Source: Alkaliflexus imshenetskii DSM 15055 (GTDB lineage Bacteria; Bacteroidota; Bacteroidia; Bacteroidales; Marinilabiliaceae). Taken from it: DNA of 64,000 nt. Position 1 is the stretch's first letter. Each line of letters opens with the position of its first letter. The stretch is from contig NZ_KI912105.1 in the NCBI RefSeq assembly GCF_000517065.1, forward strand, positions 1,658,405 through 1,722,404. The letters are read 5' to 3'. The position numbers and the translations under genes are program-made. Shown here piece by piece: positions 1-9,534 of this stretch. Under the pieces are notes generated by a model. The model ran no database searches. It was given only the letters and a program-made list of their open reading frames with translations, and had not been told where the DNA came from.

Positions 1-1133
1 GTTTCGAGATTGAAGCGGTTTTGTTGCACTTCCAGACTAATTTGTTCGTGAGCATCCTTAAAATTCACCTCTGATTTCATCTGGTTGATGCGCGCCATGT
101 CGGTTCGGTGCTTTTTATCGCGCCAATGAATGATTGGTATTGAGACACCCGCCCCAACAGTTAAATTCCAACTTCCGGAAACCAGGTTGGGGACATCAAT
201 GTATCGATAACCAGCCGATACCCCAATCTGCGGCAGGTATTCGCCGCGTACCGAAAGTTTTTCGAGTCTTGCCAGCTCACTTTTCTGCTGCAAGATACGA
301 AGTTCGGGACGGGCAGAGAAATCATTTTTAATCTCGAATTGCGACAGGCTTTCTGCGGGCGCCTCGTAAACCGCTGTGAGTGGTTCATCGAGGGGACGAC
401 CTGTGAGCCTGGCGAGGTTCATGCCGGCAATTTTCTGCATATTTTTAACTTCCAGCAATTGCAATCGTGCTTCATTTCGCTGAACGGTGACTTTAAGCAG
501 TTCGCTGCGAGGCAAAAGACCCAGCTCAAAATGAACTGCCAGTTGAGATTCGAGAGAATCAAGCGCTTCCACATATTTTTGAAGCACCACAACCTGCTCC
601 TGAATGGCCACCAACCCCCAGAAGGCACGGTCGGTGCCGTGGACCACCTCGGCACGGGTCAAACTGAGCGCTTCACGGGCAATTTCAGCGCCCCGGTCGG
701 CCATCTGATTGCCGGTTCGCAGGCGTCCTCCGGCATAAACCGGCTGCTGCAGCGATACTTCGGCCATGTAAATTTTCAAGTCATCCATAACCAAATTAAA
801 ACCGGGAAAATAGGCATCACTGGTGCCCGAGTAGTTTCCAGCGGCAGCAGCTTCGGCACTTTCGGCCGTTGGAAGAAAGAATCCGGGTAATGCAACACCG
901 CCAAAATCGGGCAGAAACATGAACGAACCCGAGCCATCAACCTTAGGAAGATAAGCAGTACGTGCCGACTTAACAGCCGCTTCGGCATATTGCACATCCA
1001 TGCGAGCCAAATCGAGCGACCGGTTATACTCCAGCGCACTCACACGACTCTCCGCAAGTGTTACGGGTGTTTGAGCCTGCCCGGCAGCAATGCAGGCAAC
1101 TAAACCAATCAAAATATTATAGATACGATTCAT
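1..1133 (-). CDS. TolC-family outer membrane efflux protein (3' end beyond window)
   Basis: Reading from the ATG at 1133 toward the left edge the frame stays open to base 1, so about 377 N-terminal residues are present and the C-terminus is outside the window. The product starts with a hydrophobic signal peptide ending near AAGQAQ, followed by the helical repeat pattern of TolC-like channels. The signature QPVYAGGRL, where the chain enters the first beta segment, is typical of the OEP family. It should form the trimeric outer-membrane/periplasmic duct for the RND pump encoded just upstream (adaptor, then pump, then this gene). The gap to the pump gene is about 105 bases with no clear terminator, so the three are probably one operon. 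The family is secure; the substrate is not knowable from this. Confidence 0.88.
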   Translation of the reverse strand, partial: MNRIYNILIGLVACIAAGQAQTPVTLAESRVSALEYNRSLDLARMDVQYAEAAVKSARTAYLPKVDGSGSFMFLPDFGGVALPGFFLPTAESAEAAAAGNYSGTSDAYFPGFNLVMDDLKIYMAEVSLQQPVYAGGRLRTGNQMADRGAEIAREALSLTRAEVVHGTDRAFWGLVAIQEQVVVLQKYVEALDSLESQLAVHFELGLLPRSELLKVTVQRNEARLQLLEVKNMQKIAGMNLARLTGRPLDEPLTAVYEAPAESLSQFEIKNDFSARPELRILQQKSELARLEKLSVRGEYLPQIGVSAGYRYIDVPNLVSGSWNLTVGAGVSIPIIHWRDKKHRTDMARINQMKSEVNFKDAHEQISLEVQQNRFNLE

Positions 1134-1239
1134 AACCAGATAATATAAACGGCGGGGAAAACGGGGAAGCAGCCAGTGCCGTTGCACCGCACACTTCCCC
1201 AACCTAACCCAAGCATTAACGAAAATGAAAAAACAAGAC

Positions 1240-4200
1240 TTAATAGGCTTTCTTTTTACCGATGATGGCTAGCTTGCCAGTATCGATGCGATAAAATAGC
1301 GCATAAAGCACCGGCACCACCAACAATGTGATAATGGTTCCGAACAGAAGCCCAAACATGATGGCCACTGCCATTCCCTGGAAAATAGGGTCGAAAAGCA
1401 ATGGAAACATGCCCAAAATTGTTGTGAGCGATGCCATTGACACAGGTCTAACCCTGGAAACAGCTGCACGGATAATGGCAATCACCGGCATCTTACCCGA
1501 TTTTATTTCGATGTTGATTTGGTCGAGCAACACCACTGTGTTTTTAATCATCATCCCGATGAGTCCAAGCCCGCCAACAATGGCGATGAAACCAAAATTC
1601 ATCCGCGTCACAAGAAAGCCGAATATGATACCAATAAAAGCAAGCGGCACAATCAGGAAAATGATAACCGGCTGTCGGAAATTATTGAATAGCCCAATGG
1701 CAATAAGTGCCATTAAAAGGAGAGCCAGTGGCAAATTTTCCAAAAGCGCCCGGTTTGCGGTGTTGCTGTCCTTGAACTCCCCATGCCACTCCAGTTTATA
1801 GCCATCGGGCAACGGAAGGTTCTCTATATCGGCTCTAAAACGTGCCAACACAGCCGGTGCGGTAAGACCGTGGGCAGGGTCGCACTGCACTTTTATGGCC
1901 CGCTCGCCATTGTATCGTTTGATGAGATAAAACTCACGGTCCACACCCAAAGTATCGATAACCTGCGCAAGCGGCACACTGCTCTGCGAATAGTTGCCCC
2001 AAACAGGTATAGTCGCCAGTGTGGCCGGATTACTTTTCGCCGGACTGTCGGTTTTAAGCACCACCGGCATCTTTGTGTTTTCTTCGTAGAAAAGCCCTAT
2101 TGGCATGCCATCGGTAGCAATTGCAAGCGCCGAAGCCATGGCTCCACGGGATATATTTAGTCTCTGCGCCTTTGCCGGAGAGTAGACAGGCATCAGCGTT
2201 TTCACCTCATTTCCCCAGTCATCGTTTACAAATATGGCTCCCGGCTCATGGTGCATAATCTCCTTAGCCTGATTGGCCAATTGAAGCAGCACATCGGTTT
2301 GAGGTCCCGAAAACACGGCTTGTATTTTATAATCTCCGCCAATGGCAGAATACTGCCTGCACCGAATAACTGCGTGGGGATATTTATCAGGAAAGTAATC
2401 CTCGATACGTTCGATAAGCTGCTGCGCCACCTTGTAATCTGAAGCATCCACAATCAGCTCGCCATAACCCGGACTGAAACTGTTCATAGGGCGCGAAAGT
2501 GTATAGCGTACCGGCGAACTTCCCAATGAACTTGTCACATGACGAACCTCATCCCAACTCAGCAACTCCTCCTTTATTTCGCGTAAATCACTTTCAACCT
2601 GATAGATATCTGCACCCTGCGGCAAACGGTACTCAACCATAAACTGGTTGTAGTTTGAACCCGGGAAAAAGTCTTTGTTCAGCCATCCAAAGGCGCCAAA
2701 AGAAGCTACCAACACAACGCCTGTGGCAATTATAAAAACCAGCTTATGCCAAAGAGCAAAGCGGATGATGCCGCCAAAAACTTTATAAACCGGTCCGTTG
2801 TAAATCTCTTTGGATGCTCCGGTCTTCTTCTCATTTTTCTTCCCCTTTTTATAGAATAAATTAGCCATGAAGGGCACTTGTATGATGGCCAAAATCCAAC
2901 TTAAGCTGAGCGATATAGCCAACACAAAAAACAGAGGCTTTAAAAACTCCCCGGCAGCTGTTGTATTAAATGCCAGCGGCATAAAAGCCAGAATGGCAAC
3001 CAGCGTAGCGCCTATGAGGGGAATTGCATTCTGCCTGGCTGAATTCACAACAGCCTTCCTGCGCTTTACACCGCGCTCCAAATCGGCCAGAATCCCATCC
3101 ACAATCACAATGGCATTGTCGACCAGCATTCCCATGGCAATGACGATGGCACCCAGCGAAATTTTGTCGAGTGTCATGCCCATGAAGCCCATCACAATAA
3201 AAGTCCCCAAAATGGTAAACACCAGACTACTGGCGATAAGCAGACCGGCCTTCAGCCCCATGGCAAAAAGCAATACCACAATTACAATTGCCACCGATTC
3301 GGCTAGGTTAATGGTAAAATCGTTAATGGAGCTTTGAACTTTTGATGGCTGGTCATATATCTTGTGCACCTCAATACCCACGGGGATTTCGCCAATGAGA
3401 CGAGCCACCGCAGCATCCACTCTTTCGCCCAACTTAATGATGTTATCACCCGACTCCATAGCAATGGCCAATCCAAGGCTCTCACGGTTGTTGTAAGTTA
3501 ACCCGCCCCTCTTGGGTGTGAGATAACCGCGTTGCACTTCGGCAATGTCGCCCAGCCGAAAACTCTTTCCATTGGCTCCCTGAATGTTCAGTTGTCGAAT
3601 CTCATCCAACGACTGGAATTTATTACCAACACTAATGCGCAACCGTTGTGACCCTGCCACCAATGTTCCGGCATCGGCCACTTCGCCCTGGTCATTGAGC
3701 GTTTGAACAATGGCCATGGGATTTACGCCCAACGCGGCAAAACGCTCAGGTGAAAAAACAATGTCGACCGATTCGGTGCGCTGGCCAATCATTTCGATAC
3801 GCTTAACACCATCAACCAACAGAAGCTGGCTTTTGAGATAATCGGTATAATTTTCAAGCTCTTTATAGGTGTAGCCATCGCTGCTCACCGCCATAAAAAT
3901 GCCATATACATCGCCAAAGTCATCATTAATAATGGGCTCCAAAGCCCCCGGCGGAAGCGATGAACGCGCATCATGAATTTTGCGGCGCAGGTGATCCCAA
4001 ACTTGTGGAATCTCATCCATGGTGATATAACCCTCCATGTGTACCGTAATCTGCGACATGCCGGGCATCGACCGTGACTCTATGTAATCGATGTGTTCCA
4101 GTCGCTGAAGGGCTTTTTCGAGCACGTCGGTCACTTCCATATCCACCTCCTGAGCCGAAGCTCCCGGGTAAGGTGTAACGATAACCGCCGCTTTAACGGT

Positions 4201-4314
4201 AATTTCAGGATCTTCCAATTTACTAAGCCCGGCAAACGAACCGATACCTCCTAACACCATGATGATGAGGAAGGCAGCCAGCAAGGCTTTTTGTTCCAAT
4301 ATCTTATCAAGCAT
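1240..4314 (-). CDS. RND efflux transporter, inner-membrane pump subunit (AcrB/MexB-like)
   Basis: A 1024-residue protein of normal RND length. The N-terminus enters the membrane at about residues 10-30, then comes a first periplasmic porter loop (with PYPGASAQEV), a block of membrane helices about 335-480, a second porter loop and a second helix block about 860-1010. TM4 carries GMLVDNAIVI, containing the aspartate used for proton relay in this family. The pump exports drugs, detergents or lipophilic compounds from periplasm or membrane, driven by proton influx, together with the adaptor (12 bases upstream) and TolC (downstream). The class is HAE1/AcrB-like or a relative; there is no evidence for metal specificity. 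Substrate unknown. Confidence 0.93.
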   Translation of the reverse strand: MLDKILEQKALLAAFLIIMVLGGIGSFAGLSKLEDPEITVKAAVIVTPYPGASAQEVDMEVTDVLEKALQRLEHIDYIESRSMPGMSQITVHMEGYITMDEIPQVWDHLRRKIHDARSSLPPGALEPIINDDFGDVYGIFMAVSSDGYTYKELENYTDYLKSQLLLVDGVKRIEMIGQRTESVDIVFSPERFAALGVNPMAIVQTLNDQGEVADAGTLVAGSQRLRISVGNKFQSLDEIRQLNIQGANGKSFRLGDIAEVQRGYLTPKRGGLTYNNRESLGLAIAMESGDNIIKLGERVDAAVARLIGEIPVGIEVHKIYDQPSKVQSSINDFTINLAESVAIVIVVLLFAMGLKAGLLIASSLVFTILGTFIVMGFMGMTLDKISLGAIVIAMGMLVDNAIVIVDGILADLERGVKRRKAVVNSARQNAIPLIGATLVAILAFMPLAFNTTAAGEFLKPLFFVLAISLSLSWILAIIQVPFMANLFYKKGKKNEKKTGASKEIYNGPVYKVFGGIIRFALWHKLVFIIATGVVLVASFGAFGWLNKDFFPGSNYNQFMVEYRLPQGADIYQVESDLREIKEELLSWDEVRHVTSSLGSSPVRYTLSRPMNSFSPGYGELIVDASDYKVAQQLIERIEDYFPDKYPHAVIRCRQYSAIGGDYKIQAVFSGPQTDVLLQLANQAKEIMHHEPGAIFVNDDWGNEVKTLMPVYSPAKAQRLNISRGAMASALAIATDGMPIGLFYEENTKMPVVLKTDSPAKSNPATLATIPVWGNYSQSSVPLAQVIDTLGVDREFYLIKRYNGERAIKVQCDPAHGLTAPAVLARFRADIENLPLPDGYKLEWHGEFKDSNTANRALLENLPLALLLMALIAIGLFNNFRQPVIIFLIVPLAFIGIIFGFLVTRMNFGFIAIVGGLGLIGMMIKNTVVLLDQINIEIKSGKMPVIAIIRAAVSRVRPVSMASLTTILGMFPLLFDPIFQGMAVAIMFGLLFGTIITLLVVPVLYALFYRIDTGKLAIIGKKKAY

Positions 4315-4326
4315 CTCTTCCAGCTG

Positions 4327-5358
4327 TTATAATGAACTAACTCTCACAAATTGATTCTCGTGAAGTGAGTGCGTACCTGCAACCACCACTTTATCGCGCG
4401 TCTCTAATCCAGATAAAATCTCTATCTGTCCGCCATGCAGCAACGCTCCGGTTGATATGGCACGTGATGCAACTTTACCCAAAGCCTCATCATAAACCCA
4501 CACATGTGGTGCGCCCTGCCTGTAAAAGACAGATTCAACAGGTATGCTCGGATGTGTAACGTCAGCAGCTCCACCATTTACCAGAACTCTTGCACTCATT
4601 CCGGGACGCACCAGTTGCGTATCGGGATTTTTCATTACAAGTCTCACCTCAAAAAGATTGTTGCTGTTGGATTTTCCGGCCACCGACTTTACCGCAGCAT
4701 CAACAGAAATACCCGACACCACAACAACGGCCTTTTGCACAGTTGCCATACGAGCAACCATTGATTCGGGAATTCCAAATACAACCTCCACCTCATCCAT
4801 ATTTAAAATGGTAAAAGCCGGCATACCCGGGGCAATGGTTTCATGACGGTTGATGTTTCGCTGAAAAACATGACCTGAAAAAGGTGCTGTTAATCTGGTA
4901 TCGGCCAGTGCATTTCTTGCATTTTCCCAGTTGGTTTTAGCGGCCAGCCAGGCTGTCTCCAGCTTATCGATGGTATTTGCAGGTAATTTTCCCTGATTGT
5001 AAAGTTCCAGGTAGCGTTCATACTCACCTTTTGCCTGATTATATTGAGCTTCAGCCGCCTGAAAGCGGAGTTGAAAGTCTCGCGGATCGATGGTAGCCAG
5101 CACCGCACCAGCCTTCACATAATCGCCCGGCTCAGCGTATAGCCCAATAACCGGCCCACCCACACGAAAGGGCACCTCGGCCGTGAGGCTCTCTTCAATA
5201 TATGCGTTAAACTCTGATACAGCTATCTGCCCACCGTTATGTGGCATAGCAACTTTTACAATTCGGGGTTGCTTAACCTCCTCAACGGCCTTGCGACCGC
5301 ATCCAAAAGAGGCAAACAACAAACCAGCTACAAAGAGAATAATAGGTACTCGTTTCAT
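4327..5358 (-). CDS. RND efflux periplasmic adaptor (membrane fusion protein) lipoprotein
   Basis: The open frame extends to 5382, but the ATG at 5358 is preferred because it places a clean lipoprotein signal at the N-terminus: a basic start, a hydrophobic stretch, then SFGCGR with the lipidated cysteine. This gives about 343 residues. It has the MFP layout: a lipoyl/barrel half (AEPGDYVKAGAVLATID), an alpha-hairpin with coiled-coil character about residues 95-150, the second lipoyl half (RLTAPFSGHVFQRNI), then beta-barrel and membrane-proximal domains. It bridges the pump and TolC and is the first gene of the efflux operon. No local regulator gene is present upstream. Confidence 0.92.
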   Translation of the reverse strand: MKRVPIILFVAGLLFASFGCGRKAVEEVKQPRIVKVAMPHNGGQIAVSEFNAYIEESLTAEVPFRVGGPVIGLYAEPGDYVKAGAVLATIDPRDFQLRFQAAEAQYNQAKGEYERYLELYNQGKLPANTIDKLETAWLAAKTNWENARNALADTRLTAPFSGHVFQRNINRHETIAPGMPAFTILNMDEVEVVFGIPESMVARMATVQKAVVVVSGISVDAAVKSVAGKSNSNNLFEVRLVMKNPDTQLVRPGMSARVLVNGGAADVTHPSIPVESVFYRQGAPHVWVYDEALGKVASRAISTGALLHGGQIEILSGLETRDKVVVAGTHSLHENQFVRVSSL

Positions 5359-5407
5359 TTTTTTACATTTTATTACAATCACCTGAGGGTCAACATTTTT
5401 ATGTCAA

Positions 5408-5439
5408 CAAAATTAGTGCGTGAAAACCGGCAATTACAA
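5408..5439 (-). promoter_or_regulatory. Bacteroidota-type promoter for the efflux operon
   Basis: On the minus strand TAATTTTG (5415-5408) matches the -7 consensus TAnnTTTG, with TTG (5439-5437) 21 bases upstream as the -33 element. It lies about 50 bases before the adaptor ATG. The rest of 5440-5700 shows nothing I recognise. Confidence 0.5.
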
Positions 5440-5703
5440 TTTGTGTTCTGGAAGTGAAAAAGCAGGGGGGTTGAAAGGAACAAATGACGGCCTGAAGTGA
5501 ATGTGGATTGAACAGAGATCTTAATCTTCTCAAAACTTAAGCTGCACTCCCTACGGCTTTGAAACCGCTTCCACAATGCCCGGAATGTAGTATATGTGTA
5601 CGTTGCATATGTTATATTTAAATCGTGACTTCCAGATTTTGAACATCCGACTCTTTGACATAATAATTTCCCATTAAGTCACCTCTGAAACAAACTATTT
5701 TTC

Positions 5704-5711
5704 TATATTTG
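5704..5711 (+). promoter_or_regulatory. Candidate -7 element (TATATTTG)
   Basis: A perfect TAnnTTTG match 45 bases before the ATG of the envelope protein gene at 5756. No convincing TTG is found at the usual upstream spacing, so only the -7 half is supported. Confidence 0.4.
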
Positions 5712-5755
5712 ATGGCTAATAGCAATCAAAACCTTAGTAACCAACTCAATTCTCA

Positions 5756-6985
5756 ATGAAACATCTTCTACTATCATTCTTGTTTACAATAATTGCTCTC
5801 AGCAGCCATTCCCAACGATTTTCAACAGGATATTTTATTAACAACTCGAACGAAAAAATCGAATGTTTAATAAGAAATCCCGGATTTAAAAACCCAAATT
5901 CTATCAGTTACAAGCTAACTGAAAACGCACCTCAGGTTAAGGCCCCTATCGATTCCATTAAAGAATTCGGGATTTACGACGAATCAAAGTTCATTAGAAG
6001 TGTGGTAAAAATAGACAGGTCGAGCGTGGATATAAAGACGATGAGCATTGATCCAAATCCAGAGTTCAGCGAAGAACAACTCTTTTTGAAATTATTAGTT
6101 GAAGGAAAAGCCAGTTTGTACGTATATGAAGAACCCGGCTTAATCAGATTTTTTTATCAGGTAGATGATTCACCAATTGAACAGTTGGTTTACAAAGAGT
6201 ATAAAACACATGGCGGACAGATTGGAAAAAACATTGCCTTTCAGCAACAAATCGCGAACAGACTCAATTGCCACTCGTTTACATTTCAAACGTTTAGCGA
6301 GATAACCTATGAAACGAAAGCATTGGTAGATATTTTTTCTGAGTATAACAAATGTACATCGAGCAACTATACCAATTGGAGGGAAAAAAGAAGGAGGGGC
6401 ACTTTCAACATTACCTTCAGACCCGGCTTAAACAATACAATGTTGTCAGTTTCAAACTCAAGTGCAAACAATCAGGATGTAGATTTTGGCAGAAAACTGA
6501 GTTTTAGACAGGGCGTTGAATTTGAATTTGTTTTGCCATACAATGATAGAAGTTGGTCGGTATGCGTTGAGCCAACTTATCAGCAGTTTGTCTCTGAAAA
6601 ACAAATGGAGCTTACCTCTGCCATCTTAAACAGAGACTACACGGTAAGTGTTGATTATAAATCCATTGACCTTCCAATAACATTGAGACGTTACTTTGAA
6701 CTTAACAACGATTCAAAACTTTTTGTAAATGCATCGATTATTGGCGATGTGCTATTCCCATCCTCAATTGATTACGAAAGAAATGGTGCTGAACTTTATA
6801 GCCCGCTCAAAATATCCACCGGATTCAATTTTGCCTTCGGAGTTGGGATACAACACAGCAAATATAGTTTGGAATACAGACACCATACCAATCGCCACAT
6901 TTTAGAGAAATACCAGAGTTGGTCCACCAACTATAAAACATCCTCAATTGTTTTTGGATACAAAATACTCTCCAAAAAGCTATGA
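5756..6985 (+). CDS. Outer-membrane beta-barrel-like protein, unknown function
   Basis: A 409-residue protein with a signal peptide (hydrophobic to about residue 17, cleavage near SSHSQ). Residues 20-200 are a soluble region without a motif I recognise. From about residue 215 the sequence turns into alternating polar/hydrophobic strands with many aromatics (FNITFRPGLNNTMLSVS, SIVFGYKIL at the end), as in the small porin-like barrels common in Bacteroidota. The gene stands alone, convergent with the next. It resembles PorT/OmpW-style proteins only in general architecture; no partner or ligand can be inferred. Confidence 0.6.
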   Translation: MKHLLLSFLFTIIALSSHSQRFSTGYFINNSNEKIECLIRNPGFKNPNSISYKLTENAPQVKAPIDSIKEFGIYDESKFIRSVVKIDRSSVDIKTMSIDPNPEFSEEQLFLKLLVEGKASLYVYEEPGLIRFFYQVDDSPIEQLVYKEYKTHGGQIGKNIAFQQQIANRLNCHSFTFQTFSEITYETKALVDIFSEYNKCTSSNYTNWREKRRRGTFNITFRPGLNNTMLSVSNSSANNQDVDFGRKLSFRQGVEFEFVLPYNDRSWSVCVEPTYQQFVSEKQMELTSAILNRDYTVSVDYKSIDLPITLRRYFELNNDSKLFVNASIIGDVLFPSSIDYERNGAELYSPLKISTGFNFAFGVGIQHSKYSLEYRHHTNRHILEKYQSWSTNYKTSSIVFGYKILSKKL

Positions 6986-7069
6986 TGGTTTTAACTATGG
7001 CATGCGATGATGAGAAATTAAGTTGTTATTTTTTGGGCAAAGGCCGGTAGTGGCGTGTTAAAAAACGAG

Positions 7070-7675
7070 CTAAAAAGGATACACTGTGACGCCAAACATC
7101 AGCGTCCATATTTCATCAAAATCGACAAAACGGCTTCTGGAAAAGTCCACAAGGTAGCTATCCAGCGTAGATAATTCGGCATATAATCCATACTTGCGCC
7201 TCCGCTCCTTGCGGCTATTCAGCAACCACTCGCCACCAAAATAGGGCGACACATAAAACCTGTTCTGGAAGTAGGGGCGCCTTTTGTTGTACACAGGAAT
7301 TTTCTCGAAAGTATTCTCCGATAGCGCGAGATTGAGACTCAAGCCTGCTTTTAGATTAAACCTGTCGGGAATGCTTCGTCCATAAATATTAAAACTGTTT
7401 TTTAATGAAACTACCGGAGCGTTGCGGCTTTTGCCTTCAATAAACTGATGCATGTAGCCAATTAATAGAGTTGGCTCATATACATTGCCCACATTATAGC
7501 CTGCACCGGCAGAGATGAAGCCGGCTCTTGTCAGATATTGCATTTTGTAATGATGTGGCGCCCACTCCACACTTTCTGTAGAATGGGAAGTCCGAACCGG
7601 CTCCGGTGTCTCGCCCGCTATCGATGTGAAGGCAGCCAAAACAAGCTTTATAATCACAAAAAACGGTCTGTACAT
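7070..7675 (-). CDS. Hypothetical envelope protein, 201 residues
   Basis: An unrecognised protein with a weak signal-like N-terminus (hydrophobic residues 5-20). A body rich in Tyr/Phe/Gly with amphipathic strands follows, ending in a terminal aromatic residue (VTVYPF), a feature of outer-membrane barrels. It has about eight predicted strand segments, so it could be a small barrel or a surface-associated protein. It is convergent with the preceding plus-strand gene (84 bases between stops) and 176 bases downstream of gltX on the same strand. No function assigned. Confidence 0.5.
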   Translation of the reverse strand: MYRPFFVIIKLVLAAFTSIAGETPEPVRTSHSTESVEWAPHHYKMQYLTRAGFISAGAGYNVGNVYEPTLLIGYMHQFIEGKSRNAPVVSLKNSFNIYGRSIPDRFNLKAGLSLNLALSENTFEKIPVYNKRRPYFQNRFYVSPYFGGEWLLNSRKERRRKYGLYAELSTLDSYLVDFSRSRFVDFDEIWTLMFGVTVYPF

Positions 7676-7851
7676 TCGTATCTGAACATTTTAAAAATTC
7701 AGAAACGAAAGTACAAACCGTGAAAGCCCTTTTTCCTCAATAAAAATACAGGGGCAATAAAATCACTTCCGGGGTGACGATATCAGCGACTAAAGCGAAA
7801 GCGCATAAATGATGTTGGTATGCGCTGTTCGTCACCTGCACAAGTTTCGGT

Positions 7852-9384
7852 TTACGATGCGGGAATCACTTCCACAGCCTTGCGCAGTCGGCTCACCGTT
7901 TCATTTTTGCCCAACAACTCGATAATGGTAAACAGGTCGGGGCCAAAGCCGCCGCCAACCAATGCCAATCGCAGCGCATTCATAACGCCTCCAAAATTTT
8001 GTTCCTTGGCGGTTATCAAGTCAGAAACCTGTTGCTTCAGTTCTTCGGCCTTCCATATGGTAGCCGTCTCAAGCAGTGCAGCCACTTCTCCAATAAATGC
8101 AGGCACATCGCCCTTCCATCGTTTCTTCACCACCTTGTCGTCGTAGTCCGATGGCGCCTCAAAAAAGAAATAACTCTGCTCCCATAGCTCCTGCACAAAA
8201 TTCACACGCTCTTTTACCAGACCGGTAATTGTGGTAACTGTTTCCAATGATGGCTCAAAACCTTTCTCTCTGATGATGGGCAAGTACAATTGTGCCAGTT
8301 CTGCATCGCTTTTATTAACGAGGTATTGATGGTTGAACCACTTGGCTTTATCCGGATCGAACCGCGCGCCTGACTTGTTCACCCGCTCAATGGAGAAGAT
8401 GTTGACAAGTTCATCGAGAGAGAAAATCTCCTGCTCCGTGCCGGAATTCCAGCCCAGCAAAGCCAGCAGATTGTTAACGGCTTCGGGAAAATAACCCGAC
8501 TCGCGATAGCCTGATGCCACCTCCCCTTCGGGCGAAACATACTGAAGCGGAAACACCGGGAAACCATCCTTATCGCCATCGCGCTTACTGAGCTTTCCTT
8601 TCCCACTGGGTTTTAGTATGAGCGGCAAATGGGCAAACTGGGGCATTTCCGATTCCCATCCGAAGGCACGATATAGCATCACATGAAGCGGCAGTGAAGG
8701 AAGCCACTCTTCGCCACGAATGACATGACTGATTTCCATGAGACGGTCGTCCACGATATTGGCCAAATGGTAGGTTGGCAGTTGGTCGGCCGATTTGTAC
8801 AATACTTTGTCGTCGAGGGTATTGGTGTTGAATGTCACCTCACCCCGAACCAGGTCGCGTGCTGTCACGTCCACATTTTCGGGCATTTTAAACCGAATCA
8901 CATAAGATTCTCCGGACAGAAGACGCGCCTTTGTCTCTTCATCCGAAAGCGACAATGAGTTATTCAAACTGTTACGGGTAGAGATATCGTAGGCAAAAGT
9001 ACTTTTCTCGGCTTCATGTTGTGCCCGCAGTGCATCCAGTTGCTCGGGTGTATCAAAGGCGTAATAAGCCCACCCGCTGTCGATAAGCTGTTGCGCATAC
9101 TGCTTGTAGATTGCTTTACGCTCCGACTGCTTATAAGGGCCAAACGGACCACCTTCTGCCACGCCTTCGTCGAGTGTCAGTCCGAGCCATTTGAGTGACT
9201 CGTTGATGTAAGCTTCGGCCCCCGGAACAAAACGGGTGCTGTCGGTATCTTCGATGCGTAAAATAAACTTGCCGCCATGTTTTTTGGCAAACAGATAATT
9301 AAACAAGGCGGTGCGTACCCCGCCAATGTGCAACGGCCCGGTGGGACTGGGTGCAAAACGGACTCTTACTTCGCGTTGACTCAT
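7852..9384 (-). CDS. gltX: Glutamyl-tRNA synthetase
   Basis: A 510-residue class I aminoacyl-tRNA synthetase of normal length for bacterial GltX. The N-terminal Rossmann domain carries the HIGH signature ([20 protein letters not shown], about residues 12-31). The KMSKS loop appears as [10 protein letters not shown] about residue 265, followed by the helical anticodon-binding domain. It charges tRNA-Glu with glutamate in the cytoplasm. The start matches the conserved beginning [16 protein letters not shown]. It appears monocistronic, with a -7 promoter element just upstream. Confidence 0.97.
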   Translation of the reverse strand: MSQREVRVRFAPSPTGPLHIGGVRTALFNYLFAKKHGGKFILRIEDTDSTRFVPGAEAYINESLKWLGLTLDEGVAEGGPFGPYKQSERKAIYKQYAQQLIDSGWAYYAFDTPEQLDALRAQHEAEKSTFAYDISTRNSLNNSLSLSDEETKARLLSGESYVIRFKMPENVDVTARDLVRGEVTFNTNTLDDKVLYKSADQLPTYHLANIVDDRLMEISHVIRGEEWLPSLPLHVMLYRAFGWESEMPQFAHLPLILKPSGKGKLSKRDGDKDGFPVFPLQYVSPEGEVASGYRESGYFPEAVNNLLALLGWNSGTEQEIFSLDELVNIFSIERVNKSGARFDPDKAKWFNHQYLVNKSDAELAQLYLPIIREKGFEPSLETVTTITGLVKERVNFVQELWEQSYFFFEAPSDYDDKVVKKRWKGDVPAFIGEVAALLETATIWKAEELKQQVSDLITAKEQNFGGVMNALRLALVGGGFGPDLFTIIELLGKNETVSRLRKAVEVIPAS

Positions 9385-9406
9385 AGTTATGATTTCTTGT
9401 TTGATG

Positions 9407-9414
9407 CAAAGATA
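9407..9414 (-). promoter_or_regulatory. Candidate -7 element upstream of gltX (TATCTTTG)
   Basis: On the minus strand TATCTTTG matches TAnnTTTG and lies about 23 bases before the gltX start codon. The nearest upstream TTG is about 26 bases away, longer than the usual 19-21, so the -33 half is not supported. Confidence 0.4.
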
Positions 9415-9534
9415 TACAAATCACCCGTAGTTGAGACCTGCAATCCCTTAACCATCGGGTCGATTAATCGGTTATTCCTTTTATTCCCAAAACTATTTTG
9501 CTATTTTTAACAACTCACAATCAAATAAGTCACG